Origin: Geosiphon pyriformis
Lineage: Eukaryota; Glomeromycota; Glomeromycetes; Archaeosporales; Geosiphonaceae
Reading direction: 5' to 3'
DNA length: 64,000 nt
NCBI GenBank assembly: GCA_016748015.1
Contig: JAAOMT010000639.1
Span: 190,689-254,688 of the forward strand
Below are positions 12,061 to 26,397 of the stretch, piece by piece. A program made the translations under genes and the position numbers. The notes below the pieces were generated by a model. It was given only the letters and a program-made list of their open reading frames with translations, was not told the origin of the DNA and did not search any database. Position 1 is the stretch's first letter, and every line of letters begins with the position of its first letter.

Positions 12061-14438
12061 CAAAAGAAAAATTTCAAAATACTAATAATACTAGAATATT
12101 GAAAATCTTTGCATTAAAGCTTTAATAGAATTCATAATTGTTTTTTATTAACAATTTTAAACAATTAATAGAAAATTGTTTTAATATATATTTTAAAAAT
12201 ACCATTTTTTATTATTAAAGTTGCTAAATTAAAATATAATACAAATTATGCTTATAATTAAAAATTCTAAATGTAATAAATAAATAAATTCTATATTAAT
12301 TATAATTAATTGTATTTATATAATTTAAAATTATTATTATTTAATAATTGAATTTACATAAATTGCAACTTATTAAAAATAATATCTTTAATTTTAAAAA
12401 ATTAATTATATAAAAAATTATATATATGTATTATTTTTTTGCTTTAATAAAATAAAATTTTTTATTATTTATATAAATTATTAGGTTAAGATTAATTGTA
12501 AATAAAGATTATGTGATTTTAACAAATAATTAATCATTTAAACATATATTGAAATTACATTATATTATTTTATAAACCAGAAACAAACTCTGTTTATTTA
12601 TTTTATACATAAAATAATTAAAATTCTGGCTATATAATACAAAATAACTTATTTAAATTCTGGTTTTTTCTAATATTAAAATTAATTAAATCCTATAATA
12701 TTAATAAATAAGTATATGTATTTTTGTTAATTATAAATTTTTTGCATTTACATTCTGATTATTAATAATATATAAATTATTTTTAGTTTTTAACTTAATT
12801 AAATATTTAAAAAAATTAAAAAACTTATTAATAAAAATCAAAATCTTTGTTTTATAATAAAAATTTTTAATTTTATTAACCACCAAAAAAAAATTTATAC
12901 AACCAAAATTTTAACAAATTTTATTACAAATTTAACCAAATAAAACAATTTTTACAATTTATATTTTAAAAATACCAATATAAAATTAATTTTATTATTA
13001 AAAAAACAACATAATATAATTAAAAAATAATAATAACTTTAGCTTAAAATTTTGAACTAGTAAAATAATTTGTAAAAATTAAAAAAATTAAAAAAAACTT
13101 AAAAAAACTGAGAAAAATTTTATAAAAACCAATTAATTTAAATTTTAATATTTATAATATTAATATTTAACAATTTTTAATTTTTTTTATAATGTTTTAG
13201 TTTTAATAATTACAAAACTAAATTTTTTAGTTTAAAAATAAAAATAATAATATATATATTTTTTTAATATTTTAATAAAATATAATTTAAATACTATTTA
13301 ATATATTTAAATTAAGTAATCTAAATTAAATATAAATAATATATTTTTTATATATAATTAATTATTTAAGTCAATTAAAACACAAATTAAATTAAATTAA
13401 AAAGAGCCAAAAGTAAATTAATTTAATAAGTTTATTTATAAGACTATTTAAATTTTAATTATTAAAAACAAATTTATTAAAAAAACCAGATTATTTTAAT
13501 ATTATATCTAATATTAAATTATTTATTTATTACAATAATACCAAACATTTAATAATTAAATTATTTAAAAAGTTTAAACTAAAATAAATTATAAAACTAA
13601 AATAAAAATAGCCAAAAGTACAACAATAAAAAAATCAAAAAAACAAAAGTTTTAGTATAAGACTTTATATTAATAAAAAGTAAATTAAAAATTTTAAAAT
13701 TATTAGCAAACTTGAAAAAAAACCTAAAAAAAGAAGTAAAAATATCTTATAATTCAAAAAAATGATTTAAACTTTAATATTTATAATAATAACAATATTT
13801 AAAAGTTTTTTACCAAATATAATATTTATACAAAGTATTAATTTTTAAATAAACAGAATTCAAATCTTTAAAAACTTAAAGATTACAATAGTAAAATATT
13901 AACAATAATAAAAATCAGAAAAATAAAAGATAAAGCATATATAACTATCAATTTAAAAAATCAAATTATTAATTTTAAAAGCAATACAACCAAAAAAAAA
14001 TTTAATATTGTTTTTTTTATTAGTACAAATTAATAAACAAAAATAACAGCAACAATTTTTTTTTAAAATAAACAATAGTTTATTGTTACAAATTAACAGA
14101 TTTATTTTTAACAAAAAAAATTTACCAAAAACACCAAAGATATTTTTAATTTTATCAAAAATATATTAAAAAAAATATTACAAAATACAACAAAAAAAAC
14201 CAAAGATTATTATAAAAAACTTTGTAATTTTAAGAATAAACAAAAATAAAAAATTATTAATAATTTTAGTAACTATATTCAAAAAATTATGAAATATAAA
14301 ATTTATACAAAATAATTCAATATTGTTTTTTAAAATTAATTTAAATTAATAAAGCCAAATAGTAAATTAAATAAAAAATTTACAAATATTAATTTGAATT
14401 ATAATATAATATTAAATACCAAAATAAAAATTATTTAC
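12061..14438. other. AT-rich, gene-less decayed repeat DNA
   Basis: About 2.4 kb of almost pure A/T. The stretch near 13,770-13,820 is the reverse complement of 7,045-7,095, and 13,945-14,010 matches 49,555-49,625 directly, so at least part is old repeat. I see no coding potential. Confidence 0.45.
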
Positions 14439-15406
14439 TGTTATAAATAAACTTAATAAAATATTGTAATAATGTTTAATGTTTTTAAATATACAAAAAA
14501 CATGTTAAAGTTTATTAATCTTTAAAGATTTTTATTATATGTAAATTTACTTGTAGAGTTTTTAGTTATAAGACACAAAGATATATTTTTAACAGTTTAT
14601 AATTGAAGATATAAGCTATTTTTTTCGAATTAATTAAATACAGTTGTTAGAGTTTGGTATTGTTTTTTTGTCTTTCTAATAAGTTAATAAAATAAAATTA
14701 ATATTCAAACTTAGAAGAAGCTTTTCTTTTTTACCAAATTATTACAAAGTCTATTTTTAAACAATCAATTTTTAATGTTGTTATTTTACAAAAAAAAAAG
14801 AATTAAAAAAAACAAAAAAAAACCAAAAATTAGTATTATTAATTATTGTGATTAAAAGCAATTAGTTCAAGTTATTAAAATTTCAAAGTTGTTTATATTA
14901 ATAGTATCTGGTTTGAAACAAAAATAAGAAAAATAATTAATTTAATTTTAATAATACAAATTCTAAAATCATATACAAATGAATTAAATAATAAATTTTT
15001 TATTTAATAATTAATACAAATAAAAAAGTTTATTAAGTTTATAAGTAAAATATTAAAAAAAATTATTTTTGTTTTTTTCTGTCTTTTTTCTATTTGCTAA
15101 AACTACTTGTTTTTATATATATTCTTTAATTTTATAAAATTGTTTTTAATTATTTTATTATTATTAACTATTATTTATTATTTCTATTATTGTTTTGTTT
15201 TTTTATATTATAACTAGTTATTTTATATTATAACTAGTTATTTTATATTATGATTAGTTATTTTGTATTATTTTATGTTATTGTATATTATCTTGTATTA
15301 TCTTGAATTATTACATATTATTTTGTATTATCATGTTCTTTTTATGTTATTATATATTAATCACATTTTTTATTAATTTTAAATTAATTTTTTTATTTAA
15401 GTAATA
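14439..15406 (-). mobile_element. 3' LTR of element C
   Basis: 968 bases. It starts (minus strand) TATTACTTAAA at 15,406 directly after a polypurine tract and ends TATAACA at 14,439. The part 15,064-15,406 matches the U3 of element A's LTRs. The remainder matches 48,109-48,470, the surviving part of the 5' LTR. Confidence 0.7.
15201..15340 (-). repeat. Decamer-period array in the U3 of element C
   Basis: Three 20-base units (TTTTATATTATAACTAGTTA; 15,201, 15,221, 15,241) are followed by about eight 10-base variants of TTTTGTATTA. The same decamer rhythm appears in element A's U3 at about 29,935-30,000 and 39,110-39,175. Confidence 0.7.
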
Positions 15407-15421
15407 TTATTCCTCTCTTTT
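15407..15421 (-). other. Polypurine tract of element C
   Basis: On the minus strand AAAAGAGAGGAATAA immediately precedes the LTR start, as expected for the plus-strand primer of an LTR retrotransposon. Confidence 0.6.
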
Positions 15422-16080
15422 AGAATTAAGCTTCTGCAAAATTGTATGTATTTGTAAAAATTGGTTTTTTAGTATAATATTTAATTATTATGTCAAATAT
15501 TGCTTTTTGTAAATCTTTAAACTATAAATTTATTATTTATTTTATATTATTAATTGTAGTAATTTTTAGTAAATTGTCTAATAGCATAGCTAAATAATAT
15601 TTAAATATTGAATACAGTTTATATATTACTTTATAATATAGTGTTAAGTTGTTTTTTTTAACAAATTTTTTTATTTGTTTGAAAGCTTTTTTATTGAATA
15701 TTTGTTTATTAATATTTAAATATAATGTTTGTAGATTTAGTTTTTTACTAATTTTAAACAATTAATAAACTAAGAGAAATTTTTTTTTAATTTTTAAAGT
15801 TTTTTAGTATTTATTCTCTTGTATTTAACTCTATAGCTAATTGGTTTAAAACTTCTTTGATTTTTTTAAGCATATAAAACCACATATTTTTTTTTGATCA
15901 TTTATAAAAATAAAAATATTCAGTTTTAGTGGAATTCTTGACCATTTTTTTTATTTATATTTTTGTATTATATCTTTTTCTATTAATTATAATTTTTATT
16001 AGTATTGTGAATTGTTGAATTGTTTTAAATAATTGTTGTAAAAAGTTTAAGATTTTGTTTAAAAAGTTTATATTAAAAGT
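15422..16080 (-). pseudogene. Extra ORF (ORF3) of element C, decayed
   Basis: The open stretch 15,761-15,537 (74 codons) aligns with element A's ORF3 near 38,700-38,890. Shared features in order are a Leu-rich start, IFNKKAF against TFNKEAM, IKKFVKKNNLTLY against VEEFIKKSNLILH, and a common TTINNIK/IVNNIR end. It lies between integrase and the 3' LTR, as in A and D. The product is not recognised. Confidence 0.55.
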
Positions 16081-19000
16081 ATTATTAACTTTTTTTTTGT
16101 TTTCTTAATATTTATATATTTATTTTATGTAATTTAAATTGTTATATATAAATTATATTCAATAATAATAATTGGTTTTAGATCTTATAATATATTTTTT
16201 GGTCTGATTAATAAAATTTATTTTTTTAATTAAGATATAAATAACAATAATTTTTGTGTTATATAATAGATTTTTAAATAATTTCTATATATAACTTTCT
16301 TTAAAATTCTGTTTTCTAATTATAATTTATAAGTTTTATTGCCTAAAACTTTGTGTATGTAAAATAGTCTATCTTATTTTGGGTCAATTTTTTATTTTAT
16401 TGTTTTTTAGCTTTAATATAATATAATAATACTTGGTCTTTAATCTTGAATTTAGCTGATTGGTTTAGTAAGCAATTATTATGTATTTTTTTATTATTTT
16501 TAAAAGTTATTAATGATTGTTTTCTAATGTTTTCATAAACTGGTATGTTTTTTGATACAAAATAACTTTAAAGTTTTTTTTAATAATTGTTTCTATTAGA
16601 AAAAAAAAATTTTTTAATTAATAGATAAGATGGTTTTTTTTTCTATAAATTAGTTTAAATAATATAAACTAAGTATTATTTTGCTTTAATATTCAATATA
16701 CAAATAATATTAAAAGTATAATAAGTCTTATTTTTGTGTATTTTCATAACTTATTTTTGCTAATGCTTTATATAATATTTAGTTAAATTATTCTATTAAT
16801 CTATTTGTTTAAAGATAATATAGTAATAATAATAACTGTTTTATTTCAAATTATTGATTCAATTTGACAAATATGCTATTAACAAAATGAGTTTTTTGTT
16901 TAAATAATAATTATTTTAAACATTTATGTTGACAAATCAGATCTTAATATACAAATTTGACTACTGTTTTAGTATCTGCTATTTGAATAGCTTTAGCTTT
17001 AAATCATTTAGTAAAATAATTTACAATTATAATAATATAGCAATTTTTTTTGGAGATAATTAAAAAAGAAAAATCCAACCAAATTGATTTTAATTCTATC
17101 AAATAAATTTTTAATTAGAATAAATTGAAGTGGTTTTGTTATTCTGGTTTTTTTTCTTTTTTGACAGAAATTACAATTAAAAATTTATTTGAAAATATTT
17201 TTATATATTCTTGGGCAATAGTATAAATTAATTGTTTTTTTTAAAATAGTATTTTGTTAAAGTATTTTACTTTCAGATTAAAGTACATGTTAAACAAAAC
17301 AATTTCTCTTTTATAACTTATTATAGTGTAATATGATTTTAGTATTCTTGACAATATAATTGGTTATTGTAAAAAAAATAGTTTTAAGCTTGTTTTTATA
17401 TAGCATTTTGTTTTTATTAAGATAATTTCTTTTTAAACTAAAGTGTTAATAGATATTAATATAATTATTAATAAATAGTTATATATATTAATTTAAGATT
17501 AAATTTGAATTATTTTTGATAAGCTGTTAATATTAATGTTTTTAGCTTCTTTTTTATAATGTATTTTGTATAAAAATTACTACAAATAAGTACTTTATTT
17601 TGTATATTTTTTTTTAAATTGTGGTTTGCTAAGTAATTAAATAAGTTTTTTGTAATTAATATATAAGTTAAATAGTTGGTAAAAGTAATATCTTTAGTTT
17701 TGTATAGTTTAGTAAATGGCAAAGCATTTTAAATTAATAGTATTGTATATTTTTTCAGTAGTATTAGTGTTATGACTAATATAAATAATTAAATATTCTT
17801 AATTATCAGATCTAATTTACAATAAAACAGCTTCTAATGCATTTTTTGAAATATTTATAACTATAATAAAGCATTTATTAAAGTTTAAATAAATTAAAAT
17901 TGGTGTTTCTATAAATTATTATTTGAGATAATTAAAAGTTTTTTGTTGACTAATCTTTTATATATATGAGACATATTTTGATAGTAAGTAATAGAAAGAT
18001 TTAACAATATTTTAGAAGTTTTTAACAAATTAACAGTAGTATTTGGCCAGTCTTATAAATCTTCTTAATTTTCGAAAGTTGGTTAAAACAGAAAAATTTT
18101 AATTTTTTAAACTTTGTTAAAGTTTACTTTTATTTTATTTTGCCAATTACATGTTTTAGGAATTTCAATTCGGTTTTTTCAAAGAAATATTTATAACAAT
18201 TAAATTTTAGTTCTAAATTTTAAAAATGATTAAAGACTTATTAAAAATAAAGCAAATAGTTATCAAAAGTTTTAAAAAATATATTGATATTATTTAAGTA
18301 TACTATAACTGATTTTCAAAAAATTTTCTTGTACACAAAATTTATAAGATATTAAAAAATAGCTGGAATATTACAAAATTCAAAAAGCATTATATTAAAT
18401 TCAAAATTTTTATCTTAAATAATAAATACTGTTTTTTTTTGTCTATAATATCTATCTTAACTTGTCAATATTTGCTGACTAAATCTAAGAATAAGAACCA
18501 TTTTTTATTTTTTAAATTATTCAGAACTTTTTGAATAAGAAGAGTTAAATAATTATTTTTTTAAGTAATATTATTAAGTTTGTAATAATTTATACAGAAA
18601 TAAAATTTTTTATATTTTTTGATAATCAACATAACCAGTAAGGATCAAAAGCTTAGTAATTTTTTGATTAATCTATTATCTAATATTTATTGTATTTTTT
18701 TTAATTAAGTTATTGTTATCTGAAATTACTTGATAAATTTGTTGTTTAATAGATCTAATATTTTTAATATTGATCTTATGTTTTACAATATTGGTACATC
18801 CGAATTTATTTTTGCTGATAAAAATATTAACATATTAGTTTAAAAAGACTTTAAATTGTATTTGCTGTAAGGTATTTAAATTTTTCAAGTTTAATTTATT
18901 GATTTTTTTGTAGTAAATAAATAGCTTTTTTTTAACAGATTTTATACTTGTAAAGTAAAGTTACAAAATAAAAACAGTTGTGTAAAGTTAGGAATAAATT

Positions 19001-19324
19001 AGAGTTTTTTAAAATTTTAAATATTCAAAAAAATAAAACCAATAAGAGTCTCTTTAAGAATTTTGATAATATTCTTAGTAAAATTGTAAATAAAAATTTT
19101 GAAATATTTGTAAGCTTTAACAGATATATATAAATTTATAATATTGGTTAAAGAACAAATTTTTAGTATTATTTCAAATAGTAAAGCTTAATTCTAGAAT
19201 TTTTGATTAATTTTTAAAATGTACTGTTAATATAAAAAAATAGAAATAATAGTATAAATATAAATAAATTTAACTTTATTATTAATATTTTTTACAAAAT
19301 TAACTTGTATATTTTCTCTTTTAC

Positions 19325-19700
19325 TTAATCTAAATCTTTGAATTCCTCAAGTAATAAAACCTAATTTTTTTTACATAATTATTGAGATTAATTAAAAGAT
19401 TTTTATAATAAGTAAAAAATAGTTTGTGCAATTTTTTCTTAAGATTTAATTATATAAAGCTTATTGAAATTGTTTTAAAATATTACAATTATATTTCCAG
19501 TATATTTAGCATCAATTATTTTTTTTTAACATTAATATTTTTGTTTACAAACTAGCCTGAAATGCAATTTAAACTATGATACTAATAGAAATTTTTAAGC
19601 TAATTTTAAATATATTTTTATAGATAAATAGAATACTATAACTATAAGAAATTATTTAAAATACCTTAAATCAAATTTAGTATTATTTATATGTGCTTTT
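19325..19700 (-). pseudogene. dUTPase domain of element C
   Basis: Minus strand. Motif I is seen as NNTKFDLRYF (about 19,661-19,693), motif III as IIDAKYTGNI, and a motif V remnant as RGIQRF (about 19,331-19,348). Motif III keeps the Asp-Ala pair that is altered in element A, which helps show the ancestral domain. Confidence 0.55.
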
Positions 19701-20114
19701 TTAAATCATATTTTTTCATTGTTGTTGTTATATTATTTTAGTTTTAATTTTTTAAAAAAATTGGAATAAGTAAGATACTATTTTATTTTGGTAGCCATAT
19801 TTAAATTTTAAAATATCATGTTTTTTGTTGTTAATATGTACTCTTTCTTAGATTTTTTAAGTTCAAAAATAAGATAAAGTATTTGTAAAAATAGATTAAA
19901 CAAAAGATCATATTCATTACAATATTAAAAATAACAAAAAATTAAACAATAATTACATATTTTTGTATTAAGATTGGCTAGTTTTTGTTTTTGTTCTTCT
20001 TAAATAGAAGAAAGTTTTTAATATTGGTCTTAAAATACTTTGGAGTTATTAAGAAATAAATTATCTATTTTTTTATAGTTACTGAAATATTTTTTATGAT
20101 ATATATTTTTTTAA

Positions 20115-20118
20115 TTAT
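20115..20118. repeat. Target-site duplication of element D (left copy, TTAT)
   Basis: TTAT abuts the element D LTR end here and again at 44,204-44,207. Joining the flanks with one copy restores an alignment of element C to element A. Confidence 0.7.
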
Positions 20119-21111
20119 TGTTACAGATAATTATTTAAAGTGTTAAAACAAATAACAAATCTGTAATTTGGTACTTAATAATTAATGATGCTGTAAAAAG
20201 TCTCTGAAAGTTTTGGATCTAAAAGTTTTGGTTAAGTTTTTTGTATAATGGACAGAAATTTACTTGGTAATTGTTTTTCCAAATTTTTTTCTTTAGCATA
20301 AAGACCAGTTTAATCTAATAGTCATGCTTTTTGGTAAGCTATTCTTAAATTTTCACTCTTGTTTTATGAGTTTTTTACCAAACTATCTTTGATGTTAATA
20401 TTTTAGTACTTAATTTTTTAATCAATTAGTACACAACATAAAAGAAAATAAAAAAAAATAAAAAAAAAAATTAAAAATTAATATTTTATTAATAGTTATA
20501 ATTAAAAGATATTGGTTTAGTATAATTAAATAGCAAATATTATTAACATAAGTTGCTAATTAAGTCGAAAAATAATAATGTTAATCTAATAAAACGAATA
20601 ACATAAATTAGATAATAAAACAATAATTTTATTTAACATTTAGATAATTCTATTTTAAGATATAGAAAACTATCTTTTAAAAAAAAAGATATATTATAAA
20701 TATTTATTATTAACTAACTAAAAATTTGTCTAAATGTAAATTGAATGAATTTTTAAAATTGAATATAAAAAATTAAATAAAAATAAAATACTTTTCTTAT
20801 TTTTGATATTATTATTATATATACATAATTTTTATTATATAAGATCTTATATATTTCTATTTTTTTTTATATTACTTTTTAAAACTGTGCTTATTTCTAA
20901 GCAATATGCTATAATTTCTTAAAAATGTGTTTATTTTTTGTAAATGTGTATATTTTTAATAATATGTTATAATTTTCTTAAAATATATTTATTTCTTGTA
21001 AATATGCATATTTTGAAAATATGTTTATATGTTAAATATTATTTTTCTATTAGTTTATTCTTATAATCTGTTTTTTCTATTTTTTTCTGTATTTTTTTTC
21101 TATAAGTAATA
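20119..21111 (-). mobile_element. 3' LTR of element D
   Basis: It runs on the minus strand from TATTACTTATAG (21,111) to TGTAACA (20,119). U3 contains a tandem duplication of about 58 bases near 20,903-21,020 around AATATGTTATAATTTTCTTA. No primer-binding site follows the end, confirming it is the 3' copy. Confidence 0.8.
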
Positions 21112-21126
21112 TTATTTTCTCTTTTA
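21112..21126 (-). other. Polypurine tract of element D
   Basis: On the minus strand AAAAGAGAAAATAA lies directly before the 3' LTR start. Confidence 0.6.
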
Positions 21127-21900
21127 ATCTTAAATTCTGTCGAAATTTTTATTTTGAATTAACTTTATTACTTTTTTTTCTAATATTGTGTCAATTCTGG
21201 TTTTTAGGTTTTTAAATTAGAAGTTGGTTAGTTTTTCTTATTGGTTAACAATTATTGTTTCTATTTCTGAATACAATAATATTTCTGAATAATTCTAAAA
21301 TATAGCATATAATTGATAGATTATTAATATATAGTATAAAACTTGTTTTTTTTTCAATAAAGTTTTCAATTTGTTGTATTATTTGTTGATTAAATATTTT
21401 TTTGAATTTATTGATATACAATTCTTAAATATTCAACTTTTGTTCTAATTAATAATAGCAATATGTTCTTAAAAATTGTTCTATTTATAACTTTTAATTT
21501 TTTTAGTTAATTTTTCTGTTAGAACAATACTTAATATTTTTTCAAAAGTGTTTTTTATTTTTTCTATAATCTTATTTGATTAGTAATTTGGTTATTTTTG
21601 TGATTGCTAATATAAACTATTTTTTTTTTGCTTGTGTTTTTATAAAAAATTGTTTGGTAATTAATAGTTATTTCCATATTTAATTGTTGTTAATTTATTG
21701 TCTAAAATAATTGTTGTGCCAATATATAAATATGATCTGAGATTTCTATTTTTTTTGATTGCTTTTGTTATATGTATTGGTTTTTTATATATTATTCTGA
21801 TAGCTTAAATTGACATATTTGTTTTAATAACTATAATTGGTTCTAAATCTTATGAGATCTTATTTGGTTTAATTAGTATTTATTATATTTTTAGTTATAG
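21127..21900 (-). pseudogene. Extra ORF (ORF3) of element D, decayed
   Basis: The minus-strand segment around 21,400-21,240 reads IFNQQIIQQIENFIEKKTS followed by a hydrophobic block ending near an LFRNIIV motif. It aligns with ORF3 of A (TFNKEAM, VEEFIKKSN) and C (IFNKKAF, IKKFVKKNN). Position between integrase and polypurine tract is conserved. The 5' limit is approximate. Confidence 0.5.
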
Positions 21901-24900
21901 AATATTATTAGTAAAAAATAATACTATATTGTAATATGGTTTCAGTTAATTACTATGTACTGCTTTGGCTAAGATTTTGTTGTTTCATCTTAACTTTTAT
22001 GCTCTATTTTTCAAAATTCTTTCAATATAAAATAGATTATTCTATTTAAGATCAAATTTTTTACTTTATTGTTTTTCTACTTTAATATAATGTAAAAATA
22101 TTTTGTTTCTAATTTTAAATTTAACTAGTTTATCTAATAGTTGATTATCATGTTGTTTTTTTTGATTTTTTGTAATTTTTGTATATTATTTACTTTTTTT
22201 CTTCTTTTATTTTCCAGTATTTCTATTAAGTAATAAGTTTTTTATAATAGTGTTTCTTGATAATTAGCTTTTGTTATTGGTTCTGTTAAATATGTGTAAA
22301 TATCTATTTTTATTAGTAGTATTGCTATTTTATTATATACTAATTCAAATAATATTGTTTATATGGTATTTTGTTTTATTGTCTAATAAGCAAATAATAT
22401 TAATAATATAAACAAATCTTATTTGTACTGGTTTTTTTGGCTGATTTTTGTTATTGTTTTATACAATATTCTATTAAACTTTTTGATTAAGCTATTGATT
22501 TATAAATAATATAAAGTTAATAATAATCTTTTGATTCTAAATTTTTAACTTAATTTTGTTAATATTCTGTTTATAAAGTGAGTTTTTTGATCTAATAACA
22601 ATTTTTAAATATCTATGTTAACAAATTAAATCTTAATATATGAATTTGGCTATAGATTTTGCATCTGCTTTTTAAATAACTTTAGTTTTTAGCCATTTTA
22701 TGAAATAGTTTATGATAATTACTATATATTAATTGCTTTTGCTGATTATTGTCAATAATCTAATTAAATTAATTTCAATTTAATCAAATAATTGTTCTAT
22801 TTTGATCAGTTTTAGTGGTTCATAAGATTTTGTTTCTCTTTTATTTTAATAAGCATCACAATTTTGAATATATTAAATGATGTTTAAATATATTAATGGC
22901 CAATAATATTTTTTTCTGGTTTTTTCTATGGTGGCTTTTTTATGAAAGTGTTTTGCTGTTAGATTTAAGTATATATTGAATAGTATTATTTCTTTTTTTG
23001 GTTCTGTAATAATTCTAAATGGCTGGTTTAATTTTTTTTGTTTTTTCAATATAATATATTTTAATAAATAATGAAGTATTTTAATTCTTGTTTTATGTTG
23101 TTTTGTTCTTTTTAAAATAATTTTTCCTTGAAATATTGGGTATTAATATAATATTAGAGTTGTTAATATTTTTGTATATTCATCTTTTAACTTATTTTTT
23201 TGGTTAAAAATATTTTAAATATGTTTTATACATAACAAACTATTAGTATTTCTATTTTTTTTTTTTTATAGTGTATTATATATTAAAATAGTGATAGTTT
23301 TATTTTTTATTTTACATATTAATTATTTTCAAATTTTTGTTTTTGAATTAATGTTAATTTTTTATGGTTAATATATATATCAAATTTTTAACTTAAGTAT
23401 TTTTTTTATTTAATAACAATTTAATAAATAACTAAATATTTTAATATTAAAGTTTTATGGTTCTTTTCAGTTGAACTTAAACTTTGGCTGGCATATATTA
23501 TTAGATGCTCTTATTTATCTAATTTTTTTATAATAACATAGCTCTTAATACTTGACTAAATACATTTATAATAATAATAAATAATTTGCTATAGTCTAAA
23601 TAGATTAATATTGAAGCTTAAATAAGCTTTTTTTGTAATATATTAAAAGCTTTTTGTTGTTTTTTTGTTTATTTATATTTGGTGTTTTTGGTTTAAAGCT
23701 AATAAAGTAGTTGAGTTAACTTAAAGAAATTGTAAATAAAGTGTTAATATTATTTGACAAATTTCAAAAATAATTAAAGTTCAGTAAAATTAGTAAATAA
23801 TAAAAGTTTTTAATTATTTTAATCTTATCTGGATTTATTTAATATTATTTTTGTTAATAACATGTTCTAAAAACTTGAGTTTTGTTTTTTAAAGAAGTAT
23901 TTAGTACTATTTAATTTTAATTCTGCTTGTCTTAATTTTTTAAACACTTATTAAAAATGATAAAAATAATTATTAAATGTTTTAGAAAATATATTAGTGT
24001 TATTTAAGTAGACTATTACTAATTTTTATAATAATCTAATATAAACAATTTTTATTAGCTATTGAAAAGTGGCTGGAATATTGGTTAGCCAAAAAACATA
24101 ACATTAAATTTAAAGTTCTTTCCTTTGATAGTAAATGCCATTTTTTTTTATTTGTTAAATTCATGGCTATTTGCTAGTAATTATTATCTAAATCTAATAT
24201 AAAAAGCTATTTTTTTTCTTAAATACATTAAATAATTTTTGAATTAGTGAAGTTAAATAATTGTTTTTATAAATAATATTATTAAGCTTTCTATAGTCTA
24301 CATAAAACTAAATTTTTTCCAAATAAGTATGATTGATAATAATTATAAACTCATTAATAGTTGAATTAATTTATTGTTCAATATATAGTTAATTTCTTGA
24401 TAAATAATCTTATGACTAGTAGATAGTATTTAGTATGCTTTTTGCTTAATTAGTATTATATTTTTAGTCTTAATCTAATGCTAAATAATATTAGTTTTGC
24501 CAAATTTATTATCACTTGCAAATATATTAGTGAAATTTTTAAGCAGTAACTTAATTTGCATGCATTAAAATAGGTTTAAATTTTCCAAGTTTATTTGCTT
24601 CAATTGTTTTTATTGTAGCAAATAGTATTTTTCTCATTTCTAGATTATTTATAATATAAAATTTATATATTTACACAGTTGTAGAAAGTCTAAAACAGTA
24701 ATAATTAATAGATTTTTGATTTTAGTATTTAAATATTCAATAATAATTTTAATTATTATTTCTATTAGATTTTTGGTTGTATTATAAATTGAAATTTAAA
24801 ATGTATTTATAATTTTTAGTTGGTAAATATAAATTGGTAATAGCAATCTTTTCTAATTCACAAATAGTAAATTCTGTTTCAAAAATCTGAAATTGATCTT

Positions 24901-26004
24901 TATTTTCTTTTTTATAGTTAATATATATTGATTATATAGCAAAAAAATTGGTTAATTAATAAAAATAATTTTTCTCTAATTAATTATTTTTTTTTGCCAT
25001 ATTGATTAATATTTTTATTATTACTAAAAGTTTTTGGTCTTTTTTTTTAAATGTTATTATTGTCAGTTTGCTTATTAATTCATAATTATTGAAAACTAGT
25101 AAACCTCTAATAACTGAATTTATCTTTAAATTATCTCCTATAATTTAAACTGCTGGACTTATAAATAAAATAACCAATTTTGTGTCAATTACTTTGTATA
25201 GTTATATTGTAGTAAATATCAACTTTTTTTTAAGAATTGCTTATCTGGAAGTTTATTAAAAATGTGTAGTTATTTTGTTGTAAAAGTTAATTTTTTTACA
25301 GAAATTTTATTTATAAGCTACTCTAATAATTATAATAAAAAAATATAAAAAATATAAAAAAAATAGAATTTTGTTAAGAGAATCATTTTTTACTCAAGCC
25401 TAAAGTTACTAACAAATTACTAAAATTGGTAACTAGTCAATTTCAAAAAATGTTAGTTGGGTTTTAGAAAATTTCAAATGTAATTACTGAAAAAATAAGT
25501 TTTCAAAATGTATTTTATTTTTAAATTATACTAATAAAAAAAAATCTAAAGTAAAGTATCTATAATAAAATAATTCTAAGGAGACTAAAATAAGATAAAA
25601 TATATTTTCTTAAAGAAAAAAGCTCTTCTTTTATATTATTTATTATAATATTAATCTATAAACTTAAACTTTTCTTTTTGCTATAATTTTAATAAACTAA
25701 AGATATATTTTAATAAATTACAAATTATTTTATTAAACTATTAACTATTTTAGTGAACTATTTATTATTTTAACAAATTTCTACAAATTTTGGCGAATTT
25801 TTAAATATTAAATAGTTCAGAATATTATGTAATTTAATTATCCTAATTTTTATTTATACAAATTTATTTTTTTAATTAAATAGTAATATTCAATAATTTA
25901 ATTAAGTAATAAATGATAATTGAAATAATATTAATATATGCTAATTAATAATAAAAATTATAAGAGTAATTTTATGCTAATTTAAAGGCTAAAATTTAAT
26001 TGGT

Positions 26005-26397
26005 AATACCGTTTTTTTTGTTAATCCAAACTTATTGATCTTTTTTACTATTATTTCTAATTTTTTTCTTGTTTTTATCAATACTAATTGAGCTATTTTT
26101 ACTAAAAATAGAATATTGCCTATGCTATCTTTTATTTGATTTAATAGTATATGTTTTTTCTGAATTATTTTATAGTATTATAATAATATTTTCTATATTA
26201 ATTATTTCTCTTTTGATATTGATTTTCTTTTTTACTAAGCTAGATTTAAATATTAATTGAACTATTGTTGTTATCAAAATTTCTAGTACTATTTTTAAAT
26301 CTATACTAATATGCAAATAAAGTTTTATTGTAATCACAACTTTTCCAAAATATCTGAAATCAAATTTTGTATCAATATTATGTGCACATTTAAGCAT
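26005..26397 (-). pseudogene. dUTPase domain of element D
   Basis: The minus-strand open stretch 26,397-26,170 has the motif I region NIDTKFDFRYF and motif II region FKSSLVKKKINI, then a motif III remnant REIINIENIIIIL. The frame continues to KIAQLV and INKFGLTK, matching motif V (GFGSTG type). The length of about 130 codons fits one trimeric-type dUTPase domain. Confidence 0.65.

Larger units (their letters stand above)
16081..20118 (-). pseudogene. pol of element C: dUTPase, RT, RNase H, integrase (decayed)
   Basis: Minus strand. The open fragment 17,722-17,510 aligns with the linker between RNase H and integrase of A. CNFCQKRK (about 17,150-17,180) is the second half of the integrase zinc finger. 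The segment around 16,960-17,035 reads like VNYFTK, stop, KAKAIQIAD of the integrase core. The RT active-site codons at 18,289-18,300 read YLNN instead of YxDD. A dUTPase lies at 19,325-19,700. Numerous stops are present. The block ends at the insertion point of element D. Confidence 0.65.
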
